NCBI RefSeq assembly: GCF_034259325.1
Contig: NZ_JAXIVS010000005.1
Span: 434,001 to 498,000 of the forward strand
Direction: 5' to 3'
Length of the DNA: 64,000 nucleotides
DNA from: Hyalangium ruber
GTDB taxonomy: Bacteria > Myxococcota > Myxococcia > Myxococcales > Myxococcaceae
The notes under the pieces were generated by a model. That model ran no database searches and was not told the origin of the DNA. It worked only from the letters and a program-made list of their open reading frames with translations. Below, piece by piece: positions 53,581 to 63,352 of this stretch (positions are counted from its first letter, which is position 1; every line of letters begins with the position of its first letter). The position numbers and the translations under genes were made by a program.

Positions 53581-54009
53581 ATGAAGACTGTCGGCGAGTT
53601 GATGACCCGAGAGCTGGTCACGCTCAAGGAAACGCAGAACCTGGCCATCGCGGACGAGCTGCTGCGCCTCAACCGCATCCGGCACCTGCCCGTGGTCCGG
53701 GGTGGAAAGTTGGTGGGGCTCATCACCCACCGCGACCTGCTCAAGGCCACGGGCCTCAAGTGTCCGGACCCGGCCCGGCAGCCGCTGTGGGCCGCGGACA
53801 TCATGAACCGCGAGGTACGCACGGTGCGTCCGGACACCCCGCTGCGCGAGGCCGTGGCGGTGATGTTGGACAACAAGTTTGGCTGCCTGCCTGTGGTGGG
53901 CGAGGAAGACGCGCTGCTGGGCATCGTCACCGAGGCGGATCTGGTGCGCTACGCGCAACAGCTCATCGCCGACCTGGACCGCCTGAGCGAGGCAGCCGAG
54001 TACGAGTAA
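53581..54009 (+). CDS. CBS-pair domain protein
   Basis: 142 residues from ATG 53581, which has GGAG 10 bases upstream; a start at 53452 would add unrelated sequence. Two CBS motifs fill the protein: residues 5-62 (MKTVGELMTRELVTLKETQN, IRHLPVVRGGKLVGLITHRD) and 75-135 (IMNREVRTVRPDTPLREAV, FGCLPVVGEEDALLGIVTEAD). Stand-alone CBS pairs usually bind adenine nucleotides or SAM as energy sensors. It precedes a universal-stress gene by 57 bases, so a stress role is plausible. Confidence 0.93.
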   Translation: MKTVGELMTRELVTLKETQNLAIADELLRLNRIRHLPVVRGGKLVGLITHRDLLKATGLKCPDPARQPLWAADIMNREVRTVRPDTPLREAVAVMLDNKFGCLPVVGEEDALLGIVTEADLVRYAQQLIADLDRLSEAAEYE

Positions 54010-54066
54010 CGCGCATAGCGCCAGGCGCTCCCCCGGGCACGGGAAGGAGCATGGAAGGGAGCTCCC

Positions 54067-55419
54067 ATGGCCATCGTCTTCGGAACGGACTTCTCGGAGC
54101 AGGCGACTGTCGCGGCCTATGCCGCGGCGGCCCTCGCCCATCGCGGGGGCGAGGCGCTCCACCTGGCGCACGTGCTGGACTTTGGGAGCGCGGGTCGCTC
54201 ATCCGCCACGGAAGAGACCTTGCGCCGGGAGGCAACCTCGCGCCTGGAACAGCAGGCGGTGGAGCTGCGGCGCCGGGAAGTCCCCGTGACGACGCACCTG
54301 CTGGACGGCGCCCCGGACGAGGTGCTCATCGAGCTGGCCGCCCAGGTCCATGCCCCACTCCTGGTGCTCTCCCACCACGGGCAGCGGGCGCCGCGCTGGC
54401 GCATCGGCAGCGTGGTGGAGCGGGTGGTGCAGTCGGCACGCTGCCCGGTGCTCGTACTGCGCTCCCCTCACCCCATCGAGGCCTGGGCTCGCGGTGAGCG
54501 CTCGCTACGGGTGCTGCTCGGGCTGAACTTCTCCACGCCCTCGGATGCCGCGGTAGCGTGGGTGCGCCGGATGCGAGCGCTCGGCCCCTGCGAGGTGATC
54601 GCCGCGCACCATTACTGGGGCGCGGATGCGCACGCACGCTATGGCGTTCCCCTCCACTCGGGAGCGGAGGTAGCACCCGAGGCCGAGCAGGCCCTGCGCC
54701 GGGATCTCACGGCGCGCCTGGGCGACATGCCGGGCAGCGGCGCCGTCTGGGTACACCTGGAGCCCGGGCTGGGGCGCCCCTCGGAGGCGCTGGTCCACCT
54801 GGCGCGCAAGGAGGCGGTGGATCTGGTGGTGGTCGGTACGCACCAGCGCGCCGGAGCGAGCCGGTGGTGGCATGGCTCCGTGTCCCAGCGGGTGCTGCAC
54901 GAGGCACCCACCTCCGTGCTCTGCGTGCCTACCAGCGCCGCCTCGACGCGCGCCATCCCCCACACGCGCCGGGTGCTGGCGCCCACGGATCTCTCCGAGG
55001 AGGGCTCCGAGGCCGTGCGTTACGCCTATGCCCTGGCCCCCGCCGGCGGCACGGTCCACCTGCTCCACGTGCTCCCGCTTCCCGCCGGAGCGCCCCCCAT
55101 GGGGACCGGCTACGCCTTGCCCGAGCCCTCCACCGCTCAGGAGCGCAGCGATCGGGATCAGCTCACCGCGGAGCTCCGGGCCCTCATCCCCCCCGAGGCC
55201 ACCGCGCGCGGCATCACCACGCGCGTGGAGCTCGTCACCGGACGCAAGGTCTCCGAGGCCATCTGCCAGGCCGCCGAACGCCTGGACTGCGATGTCATCT
55301 GTCTGGCCACGCACGGGCGCTCCGGGCTGGCGCGCACCCTGGCCGGTTCGGTGGCCCAGGAAGTGCTTCTGCGTGGCAGCCGACCGGTGTTCATCGTGCG
55401 CCCCTCGCCGAACGAGTGA
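54067..55419 (+). CDS. Triple UspA-domain universal stress protein
   Basis: 450 residues made of three Usp folds: about 1-132 (GTDFSEQATVAAYAAAAL), 146-292 (LLGLNFSTPSDAAV) and 303-447 (VLAPTDLSEEGSEAVRYAYA). The ATP-binding motif G-x2-G-x9-G-S/T is incomplete in each: SHHGQRAPRWRIGS, GTHQRAGASRWWHGS and ATHGRSGLARTLAGS. Most Usp proteins have one or two domains. The DASS permease starts 3 bases after the stop, so the pair is co-transcribed, which may make the Usp protein a regulator of the carrier. Confidence 0.9.
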   Translation: MAIVFGTDFSEQATVAAYAAAALAHRGGEALHLAHVLDFGSAGRSSATEETLRREATSRLEQQAVELRRREVPVTTHLLDGAPDEVLIELAAQVHAPLLVLSHHGQRAPRWRIGSVVERVVQSARCPVLVLRSPHPIEAWARGERSLRVLLGLNFSTPSDAAVAWVRRMRALGPCEVIAAHHYWGADAHARYGVPLHSGAEVAPEAEQALRRDLTARLGDMPGSGAVWVHLEPGLGRPSEALVHLARKEAVDLVVVGTHQRAGASRWWHGSVSQRVLHEAPTSVLCVPTSAASTRAIPHTRRVLAPTDLSEEGSEAVRYAYALAPAGGTVHLLHVLPLPAGAPPMGTGYALPEPSTAQERSDRDQLTAELRALIPPEATARGITTRVELVTGRKVSEAICQAAERLDCDVICLATHGRSGLARTLAGSVAQEVLLRGSRPVFIVRPSPNE

Positions 55420-55422
55420 GTG

Positions 55423-56823
55423 ATGAGCCTGAGTTCCCCCCACGAGATCCACGAAGAGCCCGCCCCCCACTCCACCGCACTCCCTGACTCCCGAAAGGGC
55501 TGGGTGCGCCCTGCCCTCGCCCTGGTTGGCGTGGCTGTCAGCGTCCTGGTGGCCTGGCTGGGGGTGGACAGCCCCATCGTGGCGCGCTCCGTCCTCATCG
55601 CCGGGGTGTGCCTGACGCTCTGGCTTACCGAGCTGGTGCCTCCCTTCGTCCCCACGCTGCTGCTCCTGGGAGCAACCCCCGCGCTGCTCGGCGCACAGGG
55701 CCCGGGCTACACGCTCCCCTCGGTGCTCGGGTGGTGCGCGGATCCGGTGCTCGCCCTCTTCCTGGGAGGCTTCACCCTGGAGGTGGCCGCCTCGCGGCAT
55801 GGGCTCGACGCGATGGTGGCGCAGCATGTCGTCCGGCTCGCGCGCGGCAGCCAGCGCCTGCTGATGCTGCTCGTCATCGGCGGGGTGGCCTTCCTCTCCA
55901 TGTGGATGTCCAACATCGCCGCCGCGGCGATGATGCTGGCCGCCCTGCGCCCGCTGCTCCAGTCCTCTCCCGAGGGCAGTGCCCTGCGGCGCGCCCTGCT
56001 GTTGTCGGTGGCGCTCGGAGCCAACTTCGGCGGCATGGCCACGCCGGTGGGCAGCGGCCCCAACGCGATCGCCATCTCCGCGGCCAGCCCACACGCCCAG
56101 GTCACCTTCGTGAAGTGGATGGCCTTCGCCCTGCCCCTGACCGGGCTCATGCTCGCCGTCGGCTACGCGCTGCTGGTGGTGGGTTACCGGGTCCGAGGCC
56201 GATTCGAGCCGCCCACCGCCTCCGCGAAGAAGCTGACGCCCCAGGCGCACCAGGTGCTCGGCATCTTCATCGCGTGCGCCGCCCTGTGGCTCACCGAGCC
56301 TCTGCACGGCCTGCCCGCGCCCATTGTGGCCCTGGGCGCCACGGTGGCCCTCTTCGGCACGGGACTGCTGCGGCGTGAGGACCTGGGCCGGATTGATTGG
56401 TCCACCCTCATCCTCATCGCCGGCGGCATCGCCCTGGGCCGGCTCGTGGAGCGCTCGGGGGTGGTGGCCACGGCGCTGGGAGGGGTGGACTGGAGCGCCT
56501 GGCCCCAGGTGGCCCAGGTCGGCCTGCTCGTGGCGCTGGCCGCCGTGCTCTCGGCGCTCATGAGCAACACCGGAACCTCGGCGCTCCTCATCCCCATCTC
56601 CCTGCAACTCTTCCCCTCGGCCTCCATCCCCGTCCTCGTGGCGATGGGGTGCTCCTTCGGCATCCCCTTCGTCATCAGCACGCCCCCCAACGCCATGGTG
56701 GCCGGAGAGGGAGGCGTGGAATCGTCGGACATGATGCGCCTGGGGCTGCCGCTCATGGCGCTTGGCTGCCTGGTCATCACCCTCACCGGGCCCTGGGTCC
56801 TTCGCCTGTTCGGACTGCCGTGA
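55423..56823 (+). CDS. SLC13/DASS-family anion transporter
   Basis: 466 residues, about 11 membrane helices. Duplicate sodium/substrate hairpins typical of DASS carriers are visible: MWMSNIAAAAMMLA with GGMATPVGSGPNAIA near 185-225, and ALMSNTGTSALLIPI with FVISTPPNAMVAG near 385-430. Substrates of the family are dicarboxylates, citrate, sulfate or arsenite-like ions and cannot be told here. ATG 55423 is 3 bases past the Usp stop. Confidence 0.92.
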   Translation: MSLSSPHEIHEEPAPHSTALPDSRKGWVRPALALVGVAVSVLVAWLGVDSPIVARSVLIAGVCLTLWLTELVPPFVPTLLLLGATPALLGAQGPGYTLPSVLGWCADPVLALFLGGFTLEVAASRHGLDAMVAQHVVRLARGSQRLLMLLVIGGVAFLSMWMSNIAAAAMMLAALRPLLQSSPEGSALRRALLLSVALGANFGGMATPVGSGPNAIAISAASPHAQVTFVKWMAFALPLTGLMLAVGYALLVVGYRVRGRFEPPTASAKKLTPQAHQVLGIFIACAALWLTEPLHGLPAPIVALGATVALFGTGLLRREDLGRIDWSTLILIAGGIALGRLVERSGVVATALGGVDWSAWPQVAQVGLLVALAAVLSALMSNTGTSALLIPISLQLFPSASIPVLVAMGCSFGIPFVISTPPNAMVAGEGGVESSDMMRLGLPLMALGCLVITLTGPWVLRLFGLP

Positions 56824-56877
56824 GCCCCCTCGCACGCGGGTTGAATCCATGTCTCCTTGCTCCCTCTGGAGGTCCTT

Positions 56878-57388
56878 ATGACGTCGATCGCCATCACTGA
56901 GTTCGAGACTCGCCTCCAATGGAAGGGGGCGCAGCGAGCGGAGAGCCGCACCGAGCAGGCCCCATCGCTGCCTCTCGGCTACATGGCCAGCGGGCAGTCA
57001 TCTCTGGATTGTTGGACGCCCGAGGCGCTGCTGGTGGGCGCCGTGGAGGGACGCACCCTGCTGAGCTTCCTGGAGCGCGCCAAGACCGAGGGGCTCGAGA
57101 TCCTCTTCTACCAGAGCTCCGCCATGGGCCGGCGCGTGGACAACCCGGGCGCCACCCCGCACTTCACGGACATCATCGTCCGGCCCCACGTGGCGGTCCG
57201 AAACGAGGAGGACGCGAAGCGGGCGCGGCACATCTTCGAGGAGCTGCCGCGCGGATGTTTTCCCAGCTCCATGATGCGGCTGCTGCCGCGCATCGAGCCC
57301 GTCGTGGAGATCTGGGAAGAGGCACGCGCCTCGGAGCGAGACGTCTTTGCGGCTCGCGGTATGAACACCTCTGTTACCTTGAGCAACC

Positions 57389-57399
<11 letters not shown>
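56878..57399 (+). CDS. OsmC-like protein lacking the peroxidatic cysteine
   Basis: 173 residues from ATG 56878, with a strong GGAGG leader. TPEALLVGAVEGRTLLSFL is the OsmC/Ohr helix, but Arg59 stands where the peroxidatic Cys is expected. The second site keeps Cys127 in LPRGCFPSS. Without the first Cys it cannot work as a normal peroxidase; a binding or sensing role is possible. Its last 11 bases overlap the sigma-54 regulator, coupling the two. Start at 56857 is unlikely. Confidence 0.82.
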
Positions 57400-58792
<1,393 letters not shown>

Positions 58793-58825
58793 AAGAAGAG
58801 GAAAAGGACCGAGTGAGGAGCGGGA

Positions 58826-58963
58826 ATGTGGCTGGAGATGCTACTGGGCGTCGTGCTGATGACCGCGCTCATCATCGTGCTGGTGCCGGGGTTGTGGAGC
58901 TCGCGCCTGCAACTGCACAAGTCGGATGATGCCAAGGACAAGCGCCCCAAGTCGGGCTCTTGA
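58826..58963 (+). CDS. 45-residue single-pass membrane protein
   Basis: ATG 58826 to TGA 58963, too short for most gene finders. GAGGAGCGGGA stands just before the ATG. The peptide begins MWLEMLLGVVLMTALIIVLV, a clean membrane helix, and ends in a charged tail SDDAKDKRPKSGS. Strong ribosome site, helix and codon use with G/C at third positions support it as a real gene. It lies 33 bases after the response regulator and is probably co-transcribed. Function unknown. Confidence 0.7.
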   Translation: MWLEMLLGVVLMTALIIVLVPGLWSSRLQLHKSDDAKDKRPKSGS

Positions 58964-58974
58964 GTCGACGCGTC

Positions 58975-59961
58975 TCAGGCCATGCCCAGGGTGAGCAGGA
59001 GCGCGAGCCCTGCCACGTACAGCTCTCCGTCGACCACGACGTCACAGAGGAAGTGCAGCGATTCACGCTGTCCGGTCTGGTTCAGGTACCACGAGGCCAG
59101 CGGAGTCCCGATGCCCAGTGCGGCGAAGGCCAGCGGCGCCAGGCCGAGCGCGGGGATGATGCCCAGGTAGAGGCCCAGCACCCCGTTGAGGACATGGAGC
59201 AGCCGCCGCGTGCGGTCCGGCCCTAGCACCACAGGCAGCGTGGGGATGCCCTTGAGCCGATCGCCATGCTCGTCCCGGATGTCGAAGACGACGGCGTTGA
59301 TGAAGTAGCGCAGGAAGAGGAAGCCGCACACGAGCGCGAGCTTGCCGGGGTCCGCCACTCCCTCGGCGGGGACCGCGGCCAGCGTGAGGGTGATGGCGAA
59401 GGTGCCCGCGACCACCAGGTTCTTGGCCAGCAGGATCTCCTTGATGCGGCGAAAGCCCAGCCGGCGCACCCATGGGCGAGGCACGAAGGGGAAGCTGTAG
59501 ACGAGCACCGCCGCCAGTGGCAGCAGCATGACCAGGACGCGCGCCACCCCACCCCGTGCGGCCAGCGCGATCGCACCCACGTACGCGGCGACGGCCAGCC
59601 CTAGCAACACCCGGGCATTCCGGCGGGCGAAGCGCTCGCGATCCGGGTGGTTGATGGCGTCCGTCTCGGGCTCCGCCGCGACCCGATCGAGCGTGTAGAT
59701 GGAGAAGAAGACGAGGAAGACGGACAGGCACGGCTCGATCGACAGCGGCAGCCCCGCCAGCACCTGCACCATCCACGTACCGAGCGCCGCAGCGCCGGAC
59801 ATGAGCACGTGGGTATGAGCCAGCGCCATCAACCCACCGCGGAGGCGTGTGCCCAGCCCCAGGGAGAGGGGAAGCTTCGGAGCAAGATCTGGGACGACGG
59901 CGAGGCGGACCGCCGAGGGACGAGCTGGGGTTTGCACCAACTGGCGCGCAGGAAGGCTCAT
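58975..59961 (-). CDS. UbiA-family prenyltransferase
   Basis: 328 residues with about eight membrane helices. The first aspartate-rich region is IYTLDRVAAEPETDAINHPD (Asp-x8-Asp spacing relaxed from the NDxxDxxxD norm), and the second is DIRDEHGDRLKGIPTLPVVLG (DxxDxxGD), the motifs that bind prenyl diphosphate through magnesium. Similar proteins attach prenyl tails to quinones, hemes or chlorophyll precursors; the acceptor is unknown. Isolated gene 76 bases after the spermidine-synthase-like gene. Confidence 0.85.
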   Translation of the reverse strand: MSLPARQLVQTPARPSAVRLAVVPDLAPKLPLSLGLGTRLRGGLMALAHTHVLMSGAAALGTWMVQVLAGLPLSIEPCLSVFLVFFSIYTLDRVAAEPETDAINHPDRERFARRNARVLLGLAVAAYVGAIALAARGGVARVLVMLLPLAAVLVYSFPFVPRPWVRRLGFRRIKEILLAKNLVVAGTFAITLTLAAVPAEGVADPGKLALVCGFLFLRYFINAVVFDIRDEHGDRLKGIPTLPVVLGPDRTRRLLHVLNGVLGLYLGIIPALGLAPLAFAALGIGTPLASWYLNQTGQRESLHFLCDVVVDGELYVAGLALLLTLGMA

Positions 59962-60012
59962 TGCTGAACACTATCTCCCGAAATGAAGTGGCTTTTGGCG
60001 CATTCTACCCAA

Positions 60013-60032
60013 CGGGTCCTTGAAAGGACCCG
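60013..60032 (-). terminator. Hairpin between spermidine-synthase-like and UbiA genes
   Basis: CGGGTCCTT (60013-60021) and AAGGACCCG (60024-60032) form a perfect stem. It is 6 bases after the stop at 60038 and has no U-run. Confidence 0.6.
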
Positions 60033-60037
60033 GGGGT

Positions 60038-62212
60038 TCAGGGCTCGCCTGGCTGCTCGGTGATTTCCTGGGTTGTCTGCGTCCAGCGGCTCTTCTGAAG
60101 CAGGGGGAGAACGCTGCCCTGTTCGTCTGTCCAGGTGACAAACGGGGCTCCAGCCAGTCTCAAGCGCCTCACACTGGAGGTCGCCCGACGGAAGGTGCGG
60201 CCCCAGGAGAACTCGGCATCCGGGCTGAGGATCATCCACACACTGCGCGCCCCGTCATCCTTCGGCTCGTGGACCACGAGCGTGGCGTACATGCTGAAGG
60301 CGTGCGCGTGCGAGAGCGTGACGGGCACCAGATCCAGGTGCGCGTTGCTGATGTGCAGCGCCAGCACGCCGTGGGGCGCCAGGTGCTGGAGGTAGACAGC
60401 CACCGCTTCCTCGGTGAGCAGGTGGACGGGAATGGAGTCCGAGCTGAACACGTCCACGGCGAGCACATCGAAGCCCTGGGCCTCGCGCCGCTCCAGCTCA
60501 CGCTCCAGGGAGATGCGGGCATCGCCCTCCACCACCTCGACCCGCGCGGGTGTGTCCGCCAGGTAGCTGAAGTAGCCGCCCTCACCTCGCGCCAGGGAGA
60601 TGATCTTCGGGTTGATCTCATAGAAGCGCACCGAGTCCTCGGCCTCGGCGAGCGCGGCGGTGGAGCCCACCCCCAGCCCCAGCACGCCGATTCGCAGGCC
60701 CGGCGGCAGCCCCACGGCCTCACGCAGGCGCCGGTGCTCGCCGATGGCCAGCCCCAGGCCGCTCTCCGGCGTGAAGTAGGACATGGGCATGCGACGACGC
60801 GTGGGCTCGGTGTACTGCACGCCGTGGGCGATGGCGCCGTGCTTGAGCGTGAAGCGGTGCTCGGCGGGATCCTTGCGGCCCTGCTCCAGCACCTGCACCA
60901 CTCCGAAGAAGTTGCGCGCTGTCAGCCGCACCTCGCGGCGGAAATCCGCCATCGCCACGCCCAGCCCCACCACCACGAAGGCCAACAGGAACATGCGCAT
61001 CAGTCGCCGCAGCCGCCCCGCGCCCTCCTGGCCGAGTGGATCGCGCAGCGTCGCCACCATCGCCACCACGCAGCACACCACCAGCGCCAGCGGGTACTCC
61101 GCATAGGTGTGGAACACCCGAGGCGCGACGATGCTGACGATGATGCCTCCGAGCACTCCACCCGCGGACACCGAGAGGTAGAAGGCGCTCAGGTGGCGTG
61201 GCGCCGGACGCAGCCGGTACAGCTCGCCGTGGCACACCATGCAGCCGGCCAGCAGCGCCGCCCCATACGCGAGGAGCTGGAAGCCCAGCGGCGTGTGGGG
61301 GCCTTCGAGCACCACGCGGGTGACGCCCGCCACCGAGAGGACCAGGAGCAGGGAGAAGAAGGCGCGCGAGTAGAGCGCCTCCCGCTCGAAGGCGATGATG
61401 AAGGTGAGCAGGTAGATCGCCAGGGGCAGCACCCAGAGGAAGGGGCCCGCCGCCACGTCCTGGGAGAGCTGGTTGGTGGTGGCCAGCAGTAGCACCGAGG
61501 CACAGGCGCTCAACACCAGCCACAGCAGGGTGCGCCCCAGCCCCGGCCGCGCGCCCTCCTCCGGCTCGACGCGAACGGCCACCTCCTGCGCGGCGGGTTC
61601 CCCGGCCCGGCGCCACACGTCCCTGGCGCACACGACACACCCCACGGCGAAGAGCACGAAGCCCACGCCCCAGCCCCAGCCCTGCACGGTGCGCGGCACG
61701 TTGGGCTCGACGAGGAAGGGGTAGCTCAGCAGCGCCAGCAGCGAGCCGGCGTTGGACAGCGCATAGAGCCGGTAGGGAGAGACACCCGGCCAGGCACGTG
61801 AGAACCAGCTCTGCACCAGCGGCGCCGTGGTGGACAGCACGAAGAAGGGCAGCCCGATGGTCACCGCCAGCATCGCCAGCAGCCGACCCGTGAGCCCCTC
61901 CACTTCCGAGGGGCGCCACTCCGGTTCCGGCGTCACCGGCGAACCCGAGAGCCATGCGCGCACGGCGAGCACCCCCACCGTGAGCACCAGCAACCCCACG
62001 TGCAGCCGCACCTGGGAGCGCGGCGTCAGTCGCGTGGCGACGGCGTGGGCGTAGGCGTAGCCCGCCAGCAGCGCCGCCTGGAAGAAGAGCATGCACGCCG
62101 TCCACACCGCCGGCGTGCCGCCAAACCAGGGCAGCGCGAACTTCCCCACCAGCGGCTGGACTCCAAAGAGCAGGAAGGCGCTGGCGAAGAGGGTGAAGGC
62201 GTAACGAACCAT
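60038..62212 (-). CDS. Membrane-anchored spermidine-synthase-like protein
   Basis: 724 residues. The first 400 hold about ten membrane helices (starting RYAFTLFASAFLLFGVQPLVGK) as in MFS-like fused spermidine synthases. The last 260 form a Rossmann methyltransferase fold of the polyamine-synthase type: VLGLGVGSTAALAE (SAM/dcSAM motif I), FYEINPKI, VEVVEGDARI and LAVDVFSSDSIPVHLLTEEA. The catalytic Asp of true spermidine synthases falls in VDVFSSD. Polyamine or related aminopropyl transfer is likely but not certain. Starts 12 bases after the kinase stop. Confidence 0.85.
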   Translation of the reverse strand: MVRYAFTLFASAFLLFGVQPLVGKFALPWFGGTPAVWTACMLFFQAALLAGYAYAHAVATRLTPRSQVRLHVGLLVLTVGVLAVRAWLSGSPVTPEPEWRPSEVEGLTGRLLAMLAVTIGLPFFVLSTTAPLVQSWFSRAWPGVSPYRLYALSNAGSLLALLSYPFLVEPNVPRTVQGWGWGVGFVLFAVGCVVCARDVWRRAGEPAAQEVAVRVEPEEGARPGLGRTLLWLVLSACASVLLLATTNQLSQDVAAGPFLWVLPLAIYLLTFIIAFEREALYSRAFFSLLLVLSVAGVTRVVLEGPHTPLGFQLLAYGAALLAGCMVCHGELYRLRPAPRHLSAFYLSVSAGGVLGGIIVSIVAPRVFHTYAEYPLALVVCCVVAMVATLRDPLGQEGAGRLRRLMRMFLLAFVVVGLGVAMADFRREVRLTARNFFGVVQVLEQGRKDPAEHRFTLKHGAIAHGVQYTEPTRRRMPMSYFTPESGLGLAIGEHRRLREAVGLPPGLRIGVLGLGVGSTAALAEAEDSVRFYEINPKIISLARGEGGYFSYLADTPARVEVVEGDARISLERELERREAQGFDVLAVDVFSSDSIPVHLLTEEAVAVYLQHLAPHGVLALHISNAHLDLVPVTLSHAHAFSMYATLVVHEPKDDGARSVWMILSPDAEFSWGRTFRRATSSVRRLRLAGAPFVTWTDEQGSVLPLLQKSRWTQTTQEITEQPGEP

Positions 62213-62224
62213 GAGGGGGACAAG

Positions 62225-63352
62225 CTATCCCACACCCTGGGGCGGAGCGGGAGCCGCTTTGGGCAGGCGCAGCACGAAGCGCGCGCCGCCCCCGGGCGCA
62301 TCCCCCACCACCAACGTGCCCCCGTGCTGAGTGACGATGGCATGCACGATGGAAAGCCCCAGCCCCGAGCCCTGCGCCTTCGTCGTGAAGAAGGGCTCGA
62401 AGATGCGGTCGCGGATCTCCACCGGGATTCCCGGGCCCGAGTCGTCCAACGTCACCCACACGCCCTGCTCGTCCTCACCCGCGGCCAGGCGGACCTGACC
62501 CTCGGACGGCGTGGCCTCCAGGGCGTTGAGCGCCAGGTTGATGAGCACCTGCCGCAGCCGCTCCTCCTCGCCAGGGACGCGGGAGGCGGGCACGGGCCCC
62601 ACCAGTTCGAGCCGCACCCGGCGCACCTCGGCCTGACTGCCCAGCAGATCCACCACCCGGCGCAACAGCGGCTCCACCTCCACCGGCTGGGGGCGGAACT
62701 CCCGGGGCCGCGCGAACTGGAGGAAGTCTTCCAGGATGTGATCCAGCCGACGGATCTCGTCGCGCACCAGGCTCAGCGGCTCCATCAGCGGGCCCTGCTG
62801 GCTCTCTGGAAGCTTGCGCAGGCGCCGCTCCAGCACCGACAGCTGCAGCGCCGCGGCGTTGAGCGGGTTGCGAATCTCGTGGGACAGGCCCGCCGTCATC
62901 GTCCCCACCGCCGCCAGCTTCTCCGTCATCTGGGCGCGGCGCGCCAGCTCGCGCTTGTCGGCGTGCAGCCGCACCTGCCGCATGGCCTGCTCCAGCGTGA
63001 GCAGCAGATCCTGGGGCGAGCACGGCTTCATGAGGTAGGCGCAGGCACCGGCGCGCACCGCCGCGACCGCCGTCTCCAACGTGGCGAAGCCGGTGAGCAG
63101 CACCACCTCCGACTCGGGCATCCCCGACTTCAGCTCGGCAGCCAGCGAGGTGCCCTCCCCGTCCGGCAGGCGCAGATCCACCAGCGCCACGTCGAAGCCC
63201 GCGTGGGCCCGCTCCCGGGCGGCGCGGCAACTGTCCGCCACGCTCACCTGGTAGCCCGCGTCGCTCAACAACTCCTGGAGGTTGTCGAGGAAGGAGGCCG
63301 CGTTGTCATCCACCACGAGGACACGCGGGAGGCGGGCATCCGGGCGGCTCAT
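62225..63352 (-). CDS. REC-histidine kinase hybrid
   Basis: 375 residues. Receiver at 8-125 with Asp in VALVDLRLPDG and LTGFATLETAVAAV. HisKA with AGLSHEIRNPLNAAALQLS, and an HATPase domain (NLALNALEATP, DDSGPGIPVE, GSGLGLSIV). No membrane segment, so it is driven by its own receiver, probably a relay partner of the tandem-receiver protein encoded upstream, whose stop it overlaps by 4 bases. Confidence 0.93.
   Translation of the reverse strand: MSRPDARLPRVLVVDDNAASFLDNLQELLSDAGYQVSVADSCRAARERAHAGFDVALVDLRLPDGEGTSLAAELKSGMPESEVVLLTGFATLETAVAAVRAGACAYLMKPCSPQDLLLTLEQAMRQVRLHADKRELARRAQMTEKLAAVGTMTAGLSHEIRNPLNAAALQLSVLERRLRKLPESQQGPLMEPLSLVRDEIRRLDHILEDFLQFARPREFRPQPVEVEPLLRRVVDLLGSQAEVRRVRLELVGPVPASRVPGEEERLRQVLINLALNALEATPSEGQVRLAAGEDEQGVWVTLDDSGPGIPVEIRDRIFEPFFTTKAQGSGLGLSIVHAIVTQHGGTLVVGDAPGGGARFVLRLPKAAPAPPQGVG

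Noticed and set aside
54505-56919. 804-codon open frame on the minus strand
   Set aside because: Shadow of the Usp and DASS genes; no recognisable motif.
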